Both the position numbers and the translations under genes were made by a program. 8,872 nt of DNA, from positions 1 to 8,872 of the forward strand of contig JAQIDF010000293.1 of the NCBI GenBank assembly GCA_027858145.1. The letters run 5' to 3'. This DNA comes from Prolixibacteraceae bacterium (GTDB lineage Bacteria; Bacteroidota; Bacteroidia; Bacteroidales; Prolixibacteraceae). Position 1 is the first letter of the stretch. Every line of letters starts with the position of its first letter. Under the pieces are notes generated by a model. It had not been told where the DNA came from. It saw nothing but the letters and a program-made list of their open reading frames with translations, and did no database searches. This document shows positions 1-7,885 of this stretch, piece after piece.

Positions 1-1491
1 CCTGATAAGGCAGTAATCAATTATGCAATAGCCGATCGTGATGATGAGCGTGTAGCTGGTGGAACAGGTGGTTTCTCGTCTCAAACACTGGCTTCATTCT
101 TTGGTCGTGTTGACTATAACTACGATGAAAAATATATGATTCAGGCAACTGTTCGCCGTGATGGAGCTTCAAGCTTTGGTCCAAACAATAAATGGGCAAT
201 TTTCCCATCAGTTTCTGCTGGTTGGAACCTTACTAACGAAGAGTTCATGCAAGATAAAGCCGATTGGCTTGATTACTTCAAATTGAGAGCCAGTTGGGGT
301 ATGAATGGTAACCACCGTATTGAATTGTTTGGTTATACCAGTTTGATGGATGGAAACCAGAATTATTACTTTGGATCAGGTGACTATTCTACAATGCAGT
401 ACGGAAGTAGCCCGTCACGTATTTCGAATCCCGACTTGAAATGGGAGGAATCAACTCAGATCGATATCGGTTTTGATGCCGGATTCTTCGATAATTCTTT
501 GATGCTTGGATTTGATTACTTTAAGAAAGTAACCAATGGTATGTTAATGGAGCAGCCTATTCCTGCTTATGTAGGTAAAGGAGCACCATTGGCCAATGCA
601 GGTGATATGGAAAACAACGGACTTGAGTTCAGCTTGACCTATAAAGGAAACATGGGCGATTTCAACTACAATGTTTCAGCCAATGCTACTTACCTCAAAA
701 ACATACTTGTGAATATGGGTAACGAATCGGGTGAAGCTATATATGAAAGTGCCGGAGCATCAGGTGTTGGTGACTTTGTAAAAGGTGAAAACGGCGAGGT
801 ATTTCCATATTTCTTCGGTTTAAAAACAGATGGTCTTATCCAAAATCAAGCTGAAGCTGATGAATATAATTCCACATACGGAGAAAGTGCGCAACCTGGT
901 GATGTTCGCTTTTTAGACATTGCCGGAGCAACGGATGAAAATGGTAACGAAATAGCTGACGGACAAATTACCGATGCCGACCGTACAAAAATTGGTAAAG
1001 GTATGCCCGACTGGACTTACGGCTTAACATTGGGTGCCGACTGGAAAGGATTTGATGTAAATGTTTTCTTCCAGGGTAGTTACGGTAACGATATTTTCGA
1101 TTTTTCACAACGTGGTGACATCCCTGCAATGAACCGACCTACATGGATATTAGACCGTTGGATTGGTGAAGGTACTTCTAACCACATCCCACGTGTGACA
1201 AATAATAATACTAACCGCAACTGGAGATCATCTGATCTTTATATTAAAGATGGTTCTTATGTTCGTTTGAAGAATCTTCAGTTTGGATATACATTACCAA
1301 CTTCTGTTCTGCGTCAAAACTTTGTTAAAAGTTTACGTGTATATGTTTCAGGTGAAAATCTGCTGACATTTACCGGCTATGATGGTTTTGATCCTGAAAT
1401 TGCTTCGGGTGGTTATACAACTATTGGTATCGACCGTGGAATTTATCCACAAGCCCGTACCATATCAGTTGGAGCAAACATTACTTTTTAA
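1..1491 (+). CDS. SusC/RagA-like TonB-dependent outer membrane transporter, C-terminal part (5' end outside window)
   Basis: The reading frame is open from base 1 and ends at TAA 1489-1491, giving 496 residues. Full SusC proteins are about 1,000 residues, so the N-terminal signal, carboxypeptidase-like domain, plug and first barrel strands lie upstream. What is visible is the C-terminal half of a SusC-type barrel. It has alternating aromatic strands, the conserved stretch IKDGSYVRLKNLQFGYTLP near residues 415-433, the block GYDGFDPE near residue 460, then GIDRGIYPQART, and a last strand ending in phenylalanine (GANITF), the usual outer membrane protein C-terminal signature. Family knowledge: these proteins form a channel with a SusD lid and import oligosaccharides using TonB energy. 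The susD-like gene starts 21 bases downstream, so the two are surely co-transcribed. Substrate specificity cannot be read from this part; the glucanases downstream suggest beta-glucan oligosaccharides. Any internal methionine, such as that at 136, is not the start. Confidence 0.96.
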   Translation, partial: PDKAVINYAIADRDDERVAGGTGGFSSQTLASFFGRVDYNYDEKYMIQATVRRDGASSFGPNNKWAIFPSVSAGWNLTNEEFMQDKADWLDYFKLRASWGMNGNHRIELFGYTSLMDGNQNYYFGSGDYSTMQYGSSPSRISNPDLKWEESTQIDIGFDAGFFDNSLMLGFDYFKKVTNGMLMEQPIPAYVGKGAPLANAGDMENNGLEFSLTYKGNMGDFNYNVSANATYLKNILVNMGNESGEAIYESAGASGVGDFVKGENGEVFPYFFGLKTDGLIQNQAEADEYNSTYGESAQPGDVRFLDIAGATDENGNEIADGQITDADRTKIGKGMPDWTYGLTLGADWKGFDVNVFFQGSYGNDIFDFSQRGDIPAMNRPTWILDRWIGEGTSNHIPRVTNNNTNRNWRSSDLYIKDGSYVRLKNLQFGYTLPTSVLRQNFVKSLRVYVSGENLLTFTGYDGFDPEIASGGYTTIGIDRGIYPQARTISVGANITF

Positions 1492-1512
1492 TCCAATAAA
1501 ACAGAGCATATT

Positions 1513-3036
1513 ATGAATAAATATATTAGAATATTGTTAATCGCTACACTTGTTTTTGCTTCATCATGTAGCGACGATTTCCTGACAATATACCCGACTT
1601 CATCTCAAGAAGCCGGAGGAGAAGCAACAGAGGGTGCAATTTTAGCAAACCTCGGTTCATGTTACCAGGTCTTATTGTTCGATAGTTATGCCGATTATCA
1701 GTATAACAGTATCGTACTCATGTCCGACCTGCGTTCGGATGACATATTCAAAGGTGGCGGTGATGCAGGCGACCAGGCACAACTTTACCGTTTATCGCAG
1801 TTTGATGCATCGGCACAAGAGCTGCCCGGTGGGTTGTGGAATATTTATTACAGTGGAATAAGCCGCACCAACAATGCTATTTCAGCTTGTGAGAATGCTA
1901 TTGGCGTTTCAGAAGAAAATGTAAATCAGTATTCAGCCGAGGCGCATTTTCTGAGAGCATATTATGTACACTGGCTGTGGAAATTCTGGGGTAACATTCC
2001 TTATTTTGAGGAAGATCTACCGGATCCATATATGTCAGAACAGTACACTGCTGATGAAATATATACTCAAATTATCGAAGATCTCGATTATGCTATTGAC
2101 GGGGATAAATTACCATTGCAAACTTCACCTCAGAACGATGGTCGTGCGACAAAGGCTGCTGCTATGATGCTGAAAGCCCGTGTGGTTATGTACCAGCAAG
2201 ATCAGTCGAAATACGGGGAAGTAATGGCCGATATGGCTGAAATTATCAATAGTGGTGAGTTTGAGCTTGCCGATTATGCCTCGATTTGGACACGTGCTGG
2301 TGAATTTGGAACCGGTTCTATTTTTGAAGCTAACCAATTGCCCGATGGTAAAGACTGGGGAGCTGCATGGCAGGGATACGGTACAAACTTACCGGCATTT
2401 ATTTCTCCAAATGAACTTAGCGGTGTTGATCAACTTAGTGGCATTGCCGAGTACAAAGGTGGCTGGGGATTCGGACCGGTACGTACCCAAACTGTTGAGA
2501 TTTTTGAAGAGGATGATGCACGCCTTCCGGCTTCAATTAATTATTTCGAAGACGGAACTTACACTCCGCGTTTTCAGAACACTGGTTACTTCATGGCCAA
2601 GTATGCTGCACGCGAAGACTACAACGAGGCTCCATATACTCAGGATCTGAACTACGAAAATAACGTACGCTTATTCCGTTATGCCGAAGCATTGCTTAAT
2701 GCAACCGAGTTGATTACAATTCACGGTGTTGCAACGGTTGATGGTGTCTCTGCCCAGAATTGCCTTGATATGGTACGTCAGCGTGCCGGATTGGGTTCGA
2801 TACCGGCTACTGCAGAAAATATTAAACTCGAACGTCGTCGTGAATTTGTAGGCGAAGGAATGCGTTTCTGGGATCTGGTTCGCTGGGGCGATACACAGGA
2901 ATTAAATGACAATCTTACTGAGTATTCATCAGTACGTACGTGGGAGCCTTATATGAAATATTTGCCTATTCCACAATCGGAAATTGATAAAACCGAAGGG
3001 GAATTTAAGTTGCAGCAAAACGAAGGTTATAACTAA
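1513..3036 (+). CDS. SusD/RagB-like outer membrane glycan-binding lipoprotein
   Basis: This 507-residue protein is the usual length for SusD homologues and follows the SusC-like gene by 21 bases. It begins with a lipoprotein signal peptide: a basic N-terminus, a hydrophobic stretch, and ASSC with the lipidated cysteine at residue 19. The cysteine is followed by SDDF, an acidic run of the kind that sends Bacteroidota lipoproteins to the cell surface. Family hallmarks are LRAYYVHWLWKFWGNIPYF at about residues 147-165 (the TPR-like core), RLFRYAEALLNATEL, the block VRQRAGL, ERRREF at 440-445 and RFWDLVRWGD at 451-460. Together these are the SusD_RagB C-terminal signature. Family knowledge: SusD caps the SusC channel and helps capture oligosaccharides. 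The start ATG at 1513 fits the signal peptide, and its leader is A/T-rich with no Shine-Dalgarno site. Nothing looks broken. The glycan bound is inferred from the neighbouring glucanases only. Confidence 0.96.
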   Translation: MNKYIRILLIATLVFASSCSDDFLTIYPTSSQEAGGEATEGAILANLGSCYQVLLFDSYADYQYNSIVLMSDLRSDDIFKGGGDAGDQAQLYRLSQFDASAQELPGGLWNIYYSGISRTNNAISACENAIGVSEENVNQYSAEAHFLRAYYVHWLWKFWGNIPYFEEDLPDPYMSEQYTADEIYTQIIEDLDYAIDGDKLPLQTSPQNDGRATKAAAMMLKARVVMYQQDQSKYGEVMADMAEIINSGEFELADYASIWTRAGEFGTGSIFEANQLPDGKDWGAAWQGYGTNLPAFISPNELSGVDQLSGIAEYKGGWGFGPVRTQTVEIFEEDDARLPASINYFEDGTYTPRFQNTGYFMAKYAAREDYNEAPYTQDLNYENNVRLFRYAEALLNATELITIHGVATVDGVSAQNCLDMVRQRAGLGSIPATAENIKLERRREFVGEGMRFWDLVRWGDTQELNDNLTEYSSVRTWEPYMKYLPIPQSEIDKTEGEFKLQQNEGYN

Positions 3037-3062
3037 TTGTCACGATTTAAAAGAAAATTATT

Positions 3063-4523
3063 ATGAAGAATATATTCAAAACAGGAATGTTTGCCGTATT
3101 AGCGATAATACTGGTAACAGCTTGTGAACCACAAGTAATCGATGATTATGAGCTGGGAACACCTCCATCAGCTGAAGATTTGAGTTTTAGCATGGAGACT
3201 GCAGCTGAATCAGACAATATCATCAATTTCACCAATACGTCTTCAATCCCTGGCGTTGCTGTTTGGGATTTAGGTAACGGATCGACTGGTAAAGGACAAG
3301 ATGTAGAAGCTCAGTATCCTTTGAAAGGTTCTTTCGAAGTTTCGTTAACACTGGCAACCAGTGGCGGAACAGCCACAATTACCAAAACGCTTGATATTGC
3401 AGAAAATGATATGGCGTTGCTCGACAATCCAATGTATACTCAACTTACGGGTGGTGTTGATGCCCTTGAGGGAAAAACATGGGTGTTTGATCAGTATTAT
3501 GCAGGCCACTTTGGTGTTGGCCCGATAGAGTCGGAGTCTGCTGATTGGTGGAATGCAGCACCGAACGATAAGCTTGAGTGCTCGCTTTATACCAACAAGT
3601 TTACATTTAAACAAATTGGTGTTGAAATGATATGGGAAAATAATGGTTCTATTTATACCAATCAGCCCGGGGCTGATGACCTTGCGAGTAAAGGCTATAC
3701 CAATGCAGTTGCTCCACCCGCTGGAGATGTTGATGTTGAATACGCTCCTAATGATAGTTATACATTTAGTTTAAATACATCCGAGGCTACAATTACTTTA
3801 AGTGATGGAGCATTTATGGGACATTATGCAGGTACTTCAACTTACAAAATCCTTTCAATTTCAGATACTGAAATGTACTTACGTGCTGCCAGTACAATTG
3901 AACCCGGTAATGCATGGTACTACCGTTTTGTGCCTGAAGAATTAAATGTTGAACCAGTAGCGCCTGAACTGCCATTGAAGGCTGAACCTTTAGAAGAGAA
4001 TTTTGAAGATGAAAGTTTCGATGTTGTATTTGATGGTCAGGAAATGGGTGATTTAACCAGTTATCAATATTCAAATCCTGCCCCGGTTGGAGTTAACACT
4101 TCTCCTAAAGTTGCATTGTATCAGAAAAAAGCAGGCACTTTCTATTCTAACATGTTCTTTGTTGCCGATGGATACAAATTCGATCTCAGCGCACAGAATA
4201 AAGTTACACTGAAAGTATATATTCCATCCTACAACGATTATGAAACTGAAAATAACGTTGCCGGAAGCTGGATTTCAAACACTAAGCTTCTTCCTGCCTT
4301 GGCTGTAAAATTGCAAAACAGCGAGAAAGGTGACATGGCCTGGGAAACTCAAACTGAAATTATCGAAAACGATATCGTTTTCGATAAGTGGGTTGAGTTA
4401 ACCTTCGACTTTAGTGGTGTTGCTGATCGCGAAGATTACGACAAAATTGTTGTGCAATTCGGTATGGAAGGACACGACGGTGGTGGTGTATTCTTCTTCG
4501 ACGATTTTCATTTTCACGAGTAG
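3063..4523 (+). CDS. PKD-domain lipoprotein, probable surface glycan-binding protein (SGBP, SusE/F position)
   Basis: This 486-residue lipoprotein lies 26 bases after the SusD-like gene, the position usually held by surface glycan-binding proteins in PULs. The signal peptide ends in VTAC, with the cysteine at residue 21, followed by EPQVIDD, an acid-rich segment that suggests surface display. Three parts can be seen. Residues about 36-113 form a PKD-like Ig fold, with WDLGNG (68-73) in place of the typical W-x-F-G-D-G motif. Residues about 118-292 form a separate beta-rich region starting around GKTWVFDQYYAGHFGVGP and containing SADWWNAAP, with adjacent tryptophans at 162-163 that could stack on sugars. 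Residues about 310-486 resemble a jelly-roll carbohydrate-binding domain, ending in an aromatic and acidic strand (GGGVFFFDDFHFHE). No catalytic motif of a known hydrolase family is visible. Binding of beta-glucan is inferred from context; an unrecognised enzymatic role for the middle or C-terminal part cannot be excluded. Confidence 0.82.
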   Translation: MKNIFKTGMFAVLAIILVTACEPQVIDDYELGTPPSAEDLSFSMETAAESDNIINFTNTSSIPGVAVWDLGNGSTGKGQDVEAQYPLKGSFEVSLTLATSGGTATITKTLDIAENDMALLDNPMYTQLTGGVDALEGKTWVFDQYYAGHFGVGPIESESADWWNAAPNDKLECSLYTNKFTFKQIGVEMIWENNGSIYTNQPGADDLASKGYTNAVAPPAGDVDVEYAPNDSYTFSLNTSEATITLSDGAFMGHYAGTSTYKILSISDTEMYLRAASTIEPGNAWYYRFVPEELNVEPVAPELPLKAEPLEENFEDESFDVVFDGQEMGDLTSYQYSNPAPVGVNTSPKVALYQKKAGTFYSNMFFVADGYKFDLSAQNKVTLKVYIPSYNDYETENNVAGSWISNTKLLPALAVKLQNSEKGDMAWETQTEIIENDIVFDKWVELTFDFSGVADREDYDKIVVQFGMEGHDGGGVFFFDDFHFHE

Positions 4524-4561
4524 AGTAGTATAGCTAACTATTATTACTGACTAGATATTAG

Positions 4562-4619
4562 GAGTTTGTCCGGGAAGTTGAAACGGCAAACACTGCCGGC
4601 TTAACGGGCAAACTCTTTT
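4562..4619 (+). terminator. Nested hairpin with T-tract between SGBP and GH3 genes: terminator or attenuator
   Basis: Bases 4562-4572 (gagtttgtccg) pair with 4605-4615 (cgggcaaactc) over 11 positions, with a single G-T (G-U in RNA) wobble at 4569/4608. Inside the loop a second stem forms between cggca (4584-4588) and tgccg (4594-4598) with a five-base loop. The outer stem runs directly into TTTT at 4616-4619, with a further T-rich stretch to 4629. This looks like an intrinsic terminator or a partial one, lying 38 bases after the SGBP stop and about 70 bases before the GH3 start. In a PUL it could let the transporter genes be expressed more strongly than the enzyme genes, or it could stabilise the 3' end of the upstream message. 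The loop of the outer stem is long, 32 bases, for a classical terminator, which lowers certainty. Confidence 0.6.
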
Positions 4620-4690
4620 ATTCTGTTTTAGTTTGGATGACGATTAGTGAATAGTTGATTATTTGTTTGAATTGATAAATAAAGTGGAAG

Positions 4691-6952
4691 ATGATGTTTA
4701 ATAAAACTTTTTTGATTGTTGGAGTGCTGATGATACTGTTTGGTGCATGCTCGCCTACATCAACCCAAAAATCGAGTAACGATATTGAGGGTAAGGTAGG
4801 AGCCTTGCTCGAAGAAATGACCCTTGACGAAAAAATTGGACAGATGTCGCAGGTTGATCCGGGCGTTTTCGGAACACCGGAAGAGCTGAAAGCAGCAATC
4901 AAAAATGGTGAACTTGGTTCATTGTTAAATGTTTTTGGTGCTGAAAATGTAAATGAATTACAGCGCATTGCTGTTGAAGAAAGCCGTCTGGGTATTCCAT
5001 TAATTATCGGGCGCGATGTGATACACGGTTATCGTACTATTTTCCCAATTCCACTTGGAATGGCTGCTTCATGGGATGAAGATCTTGTCCGGGAGTCAGC
5101 TGCAATAGCTGCCAAAGAAGCTGCTTCGATGGGTATTAACTGGACTTTTGCACCTATGATTGATGTGAGCCGCGACCCGCGTTGGGGACGCATAGCCGAA
5201 AGCGCTGGTGAAGATCCGCTGCTTAACAGCATGGTAGCCCGTGCTATGATACAGGGTTACCAGGGCGATGATTTGTCTGACCCCTCTACAATTGCTGCCT
5301 GTGCAAAACACTTCGTGGGCTATGGTGCTGCCGAAGGCGGACGTGACTACAATACAACCATTATTCCTGATATATACCTGCATAACGTTTACCTGCCACC
5401 TTTCAGGGAGGCTGTAAAAGCAGGTGCTGCAACGGTTATGACTGCTTTTAACGATATTAATGGTATTCCGGCTACCGGCCATGAACGTAATGTTCGTCAA
5501 ATTCTTAAAAATGAGCTCGGCTTTGATGGTTTTGTGGTAAGCGATTGGGCTTCGATACAGGAAATGATTGCACATGGATATGCCGCTGATGGCAAACACG
5601 CAGCTGAGCTGAGTTTAGCTGCAGGTGTTGATATGGAAATGGCAAGTCGTACTTATGCCAACAATCTTGAGCAATTGCTTGAAGAAGGTAAAGTGAAGCA
5701 AGCGTGGATTGACGATGCTGTACGCCGTATACTTCGTGTTAAATTCCGTTTGGGATTATTTGATACCCCATACGTGGATGAAAAACTTGCTGAAACGGTG
5801 CTGGTAACCGATGAACACCTTGAAGTAGCTGAAAAACTTGCTGAAGAGAGTGTTGTGCTTCTTAAAAATGAAAATAATACATTACCATTGAAAAAAGGTA
5901 CTAAAGTAGCATTGGTTGGCCCGCTGGCCAATCAACCTTACGAACAATTGGGAACATGGATTTTTGACGGTGACGAAAATGATTCAGAAACCGTTTTGGA
6001 AGCTTTTAATGCATACAATGGTGAAAATAATGTAGCTTTTGCCGAAGGGTTGGCATACAGCCGCGATAAATCAGAAAAAGGCTTCAGGGCAGTTGAGCGT
6101 GCCATTGAACAATCGGATGTAGTAGTTGCTGTTATTGGTGAGGAATCTATTCTTTCGGGCGAAGCAAAAACTTTGGCCGAGTTGAAATTTCCGGGAAAAC
6201 AAAACGAATTGCTGGAACTGGCTGCCTCTAAAGGTAAACCGGTAATTATGGTTGTTATGGCTGGTCGCCCGACTGGTTTAAGGCAAACACAGGATTTTGC
6301 TGATGCTGTTCTGTATGCATGGCATCCCGGAACGATGGCCGGCCCGGCAATTGCAAATCTTGTTTTTGGTGAAGCGGTGCCAAGTGGTAAACTTCCGGTT
6401 ACTTTCCCTAAAGGCGAAGGACAAATTCCGGTTTATTATGCGCATAAAATGTCCGGCCGTCCGGCTTCTGAAGAGGACTGGACACATATTGATGAAATTC
6501 CCGTTCATGCTGTTCAGCATTCACTTGGAAACACAAACCACTCGTTGGATTATGGGTTAACACCACTGTATCCATTCGGATTTGGTTTGTCGTACACAAC
6601 TTTTGAGTATTCAGACATGAACCTTTCTTCGGGAACAATGACTGAGAATAATGAGCTTACCATAACTGCAACAATTAAGAATACAGGTGATGTTGCCGGA
6701 ACCGAAGTTGTTCAGCTTTATACCCGCGATTTGGTCGCTTCATATACACGCCCGGTACGTGAGTTAAAAGATTATAAACGTGTTACCCTGCAGTCGGGAG
6801 AAACCGCGCAATTAGAATTTACAATTGGGGCAGATGAAGTTGGTTTTTACCTGCCTGATGGAACATACACCATTGAACCGGGTAAATTTCATGTTTGGGT
6901 TGCTCCAAATGCTGCCGGAGGGTTGCAGAATGAATTTGAAGTAGTAGAGTAA
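4691..6952 (+). CDS. bglX: GH3 beta-glucosidase, BglX type, lipoprotein
   Basis: This 753-residue protein matches the length and layout of BglX-type GH3 enzymes, which remove glucose from the non-reducing ends of beta-glucosides. It starts with a lipoprotein signal peptide ending FGAC (cysteine 20). The following SPTSTQK lacks acidic residues, which suggests anchoring that faces the periplasm. The TIM-barrel domain (about 35-370) shows LDEKIGQMSQ, GRDVIHGYRTIFPIPLG, PRWGR, KHFVGYG, and the nucleophile motif VVSDWAS with Asp285. The alpha/beta sandwich domain (about 385-600) holds GEESILSGEA; Glu491 is the likelier acid/base by analogy with BglX, with Glu484 as alternative. The C-terminal fibronectin-III-like domain includes YPFGFGLSYTTFEY and GTEVVQLYTRD. 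ATG occurs at both 4691 and 4694; GGAAG at 4686-4690 abuts the first, so the second is possible. Exact linkage preference (beta-1,3 or beta-1,4) is not visible. The symbol rests on family resemblance only. Confidence 0.94.
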   Translation: MMFNKTFLIVGVLMILFGACSPTSTQKSSNDIEGKVGALLEEMTLDEKIGQMSQVDPGVFGTPEELKAAIKNGELGSLLNVFGAENVNELQRIAVEESRLGIPLIIGRDVIHGYRTIFPIPLGMAASWDEDLVRESAAIAAKEAASMGINWTFAPMIDVSRDPRWGRIAESAGEDPLLNSMVARAMIQGYQGDDLSDPSTIAACAKHFVGYGAAEGGRDYNTTIIPDIYLHNVYLPPFREAVKAGAATVMTAFNDINGIPATGHERNVRQILKNELGFDGFVVSDWASIQEMIAHGYAADGKHAAELSLAAGVDMEMASRTYANNLEQLLEEGKVKQAWIDDAVRRILRVKFRLGLFDTPYVDEKLAETVLVTDEHLEVAEKLAEESVVLLKNENNTLPLKKGTKVALVGPLANQPYEQLGTWIFDGDENDSETVLEAFNAYNGENNVAFAEGLAYSRDKSEKGFRAVERAIEQSDVVVAVIGEESILSGEAKTLAELKFPGKQNELLELAASKGKPVIMVVMAGRPTGLRQTQDFADAVLYAWHPGTMAGPAIANLVFGEAVPSGKLPVTFPKGEGQIPVYYAHKMSGRPASEEDWTHIDEIPVHAVQHSLGNTNHSLDYGLTPLYPFGFGLSYTTFEYSDMNLSSGTMTENNELTITATIKNTGDVAGTEVVQLYTRDLVASYTRPVRELKDYKRVTLQSGETAQLEFTIGADEVGFYLPDGTYTIEPGKFHVWVAPNAAGGLQNEFEVVE

Positions 6953-6957
6953 AAGTG

Positions 6958-6988
6958 AAATAGATAGTTAGATGCGAAAATAGATAGT
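6958..6988 (+). repeat. Pair of 11-base direct repeats, 20-base period, after the GH3 stop
   Basis: The word aaatagatagt occurs at 6958-6968 and again at 6978-6988, starting six bases after the GH3 stop codon. The start-to-start distance is 20 bases, close to two turns of DNA helix. A protein-binding site is possible, but a local duplication in an A/T-rich gap explains it equally well. The rest of the 129-base gap to the GH16 gene contains an A/T-rich stretch and then the hairpin at 7030-7059. Confidence 0.45.
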
Positions 6989-7029
6989 CATAGGTTGTTT
7001 TAAGTTTATAGAGGCATTTAATTATTTCT

Positions 7030-7059
7030 TGTCGGTGCTGCCTGAGTGTGGCACCGACA
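7030..7059 (+). promoter_or_regulatory. Perfect 9-bp hairpin just upstream of the GH16 ribosome binding site
   Basis: Bases 7030-7038 (tgtcggtgc) are the exact reverse complement of 7051-7059 (gcaccgaca), with a 12-base loop between. The 5' flank ttctt (7026-7030) can also pair with aagaa (7067-7071), which overlaps the first two bases of the Shine-Dalgarno site and would extend the structure across an eight-base bulge. No T-run follows, so it is a poor intrinsic terminator. It ends 10 bases before the AAGGAGG site, so it would be in the 5' untranslated region of GH16 and might affect message processing, stability or translation. Those roles are inference. Confidence 0.55.
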
Positions 7060-7069
7060 TTATAACAAG

Positions 7070-7076
7070 AAGGAGG
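7070..7076 (+). promoter_or_regulatory. Strong Shine-Dalgarno site (AAGGAGG) for the GH16 gene
   Basis: AAGGAGG lies two bases before ATG 7079 and five bases before ATG 7082, so it favors 7082 as the start. It also rules against the GTG at 7046, which sits in the hairpin loop and would place the site inside the coding region. Bacteroidota genes seldom rely on such sites, and the other starts in this window lack a match this long. Confidence 0.7.
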
Positions 7077-7081
7077 TTATG

Positions 7082-7885
7082 ATGAGACGATTTTTACAAC
7101 TAATAGGCACTTTATCAGCATTATTGCTTTTCTGTAGTTGCCTCGATTCCTCTGATGATAAGTGGGAGCTTGTTTGGAGCGATGAGTTTGATTACCAGGG
7201 CTTACCCGATGCTTCAAAATGGAATTACGATACGATAGGTAATTCATATGGCTGGGGTAATAATGAATTGCAGTTTTATACCACCCGTGATGAAGAAAAT
7301 GTATGGGTTGATGGATCCTGTCTTGCTATCAATGCCTTAAAAGAGCGTACCGGCGATTTTAACTACACTTCGGGGCGCTTAACAACTAAAGAGAAGGGTG
7401 ACTGGTTATACGGACGTGTTGAAGTAAGAGCAAAAATACCCGGGGGGCGTGGTATATGGCCTGCAATATGGATGTTACCAACCGATTGGGAATATGGTGG
7501 CTGGCCCGACAGTGGCGAAATTGATATGATGGAACACGTGGGATACGAACCCGACTCAATTTATACAACAGTTCATACCGGTGCATTTAATCACAGTATC
7601 GGCACACAAGTAGGCAAAGCCACGTACGTGCCCGATTGTGAAGACGAATTTTACGAATATGCCATAGAATGGTATCCCGAAAAAATTGACTTTTTTATTA
7701 ACAAAGATAAAGTGTTCACCTTTAAAAATACAGGCAAAAACAGCGATGAATGGCCTTTTGACAAGCGTTTTCATTTGTTGCTCAATGTAGCTGTTGGTGG
7801 TAACTGGGGCGGAGTACACGGTGTTGACGATTCCATCTTCCCGGCAACTATGCTCGTAGATTATGTACGGGTTTATAAGAGGTAA
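7082..7885 (+). CDS. GH16 endo-beta-1,3-glucanase (laminarinase type), surface lipoprotein
   Basis: From ATG 7082 the protein has 267 residues, about one GH16 domain with no added carbohydrate-binding module. ATG 7079 would add one residue. The signal peptide ends in LFCSC, with Cys20 the likely lipidated residue. It is followed by LDSSDD, an acidic tag typical of surface-exported lipoproteins. The GH16 core begins at WELVWSDEFDY and contains YGWGNNELQFYT, GRVEVRAKIPGGRGIWPAIWMLP and the catalytic motif GEIDMMEH. There Glu146 is the expected nucleophile, Asp148 the helper and Glu151 the acid/base, followed by VGYEPDSIYTTVHTGAFNH. The domain closes with GGNWGG and VDYVRVYKR. The E-x-D-x-x-E form and WGNNELQ block are characteristic of laminarinase and lichenase-like members (probably GH16_3). 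It would cut beta-1,3-glucan or mixed-linkage glucan inside the chain, feeding the transporter upstream. Agarase or carrageenase activity is unlikely given these motifs, but the subfamily is my judgement. Confidence 0.93.
   Translation: MRRFLQLIGTLSALLLFCSCLDSSDDKWELVWSDEFDYQGLPDASKWNYDTIGNSYGWGNNELQFYTTRDEENVWVDGSCLAINALKERTGDFNYTSGRLTTKEKGDWLYGRVEVRAKIPGGRGIWPAIWMLPTDWEYGGWPDSGEIDMMEHVGYEPDSIYTTVHTGAFNHSIGTQVGKATYVPDCEDEFYEYAIEWYPEKIDFFINKDKVFTFKNTGKNSDEWPFDKRFHLLLNVAVGGNWGGVHGVDDSIFPATMLVDYVRVYKR

Noticed and set aside
2252..2650. Open frame of 132 codons on the + strand inside the SusD gene
   Set aside because: It is a second frame within intact SusD coding sequence and shows no recognisable motif.
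4630..4690. Bacteroidota-type promoter (TAnnTTTG) before GH3
   Set aside because: TTTG words occur near 4658-4668 but the TA at the right distance is missing, so no -7 box can be supported.
4618..4968. Open frame of 116 codons on the - strand across the GH3 start
   Set aside because: It overlaps the signal peptide and start of GH3 on the other strand, has low-complexity serine/proline-rich sequence and no family features.
5096..5599. Open frame of 167 codons on the - strand inside the GH3 gene
   Set aside because: It lies wholly opposite a well supported GH3 catalytic domain, shows no recognisable domain, and has a composition expected of an antisense shadow.
7046..7081. GTG start at 7046 for GH16
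   Set aside because: It would add 12 charged and aromatic residues before the signal peptide, lies in the hairpin loop and puts the AAGGAGG site inside the gene.
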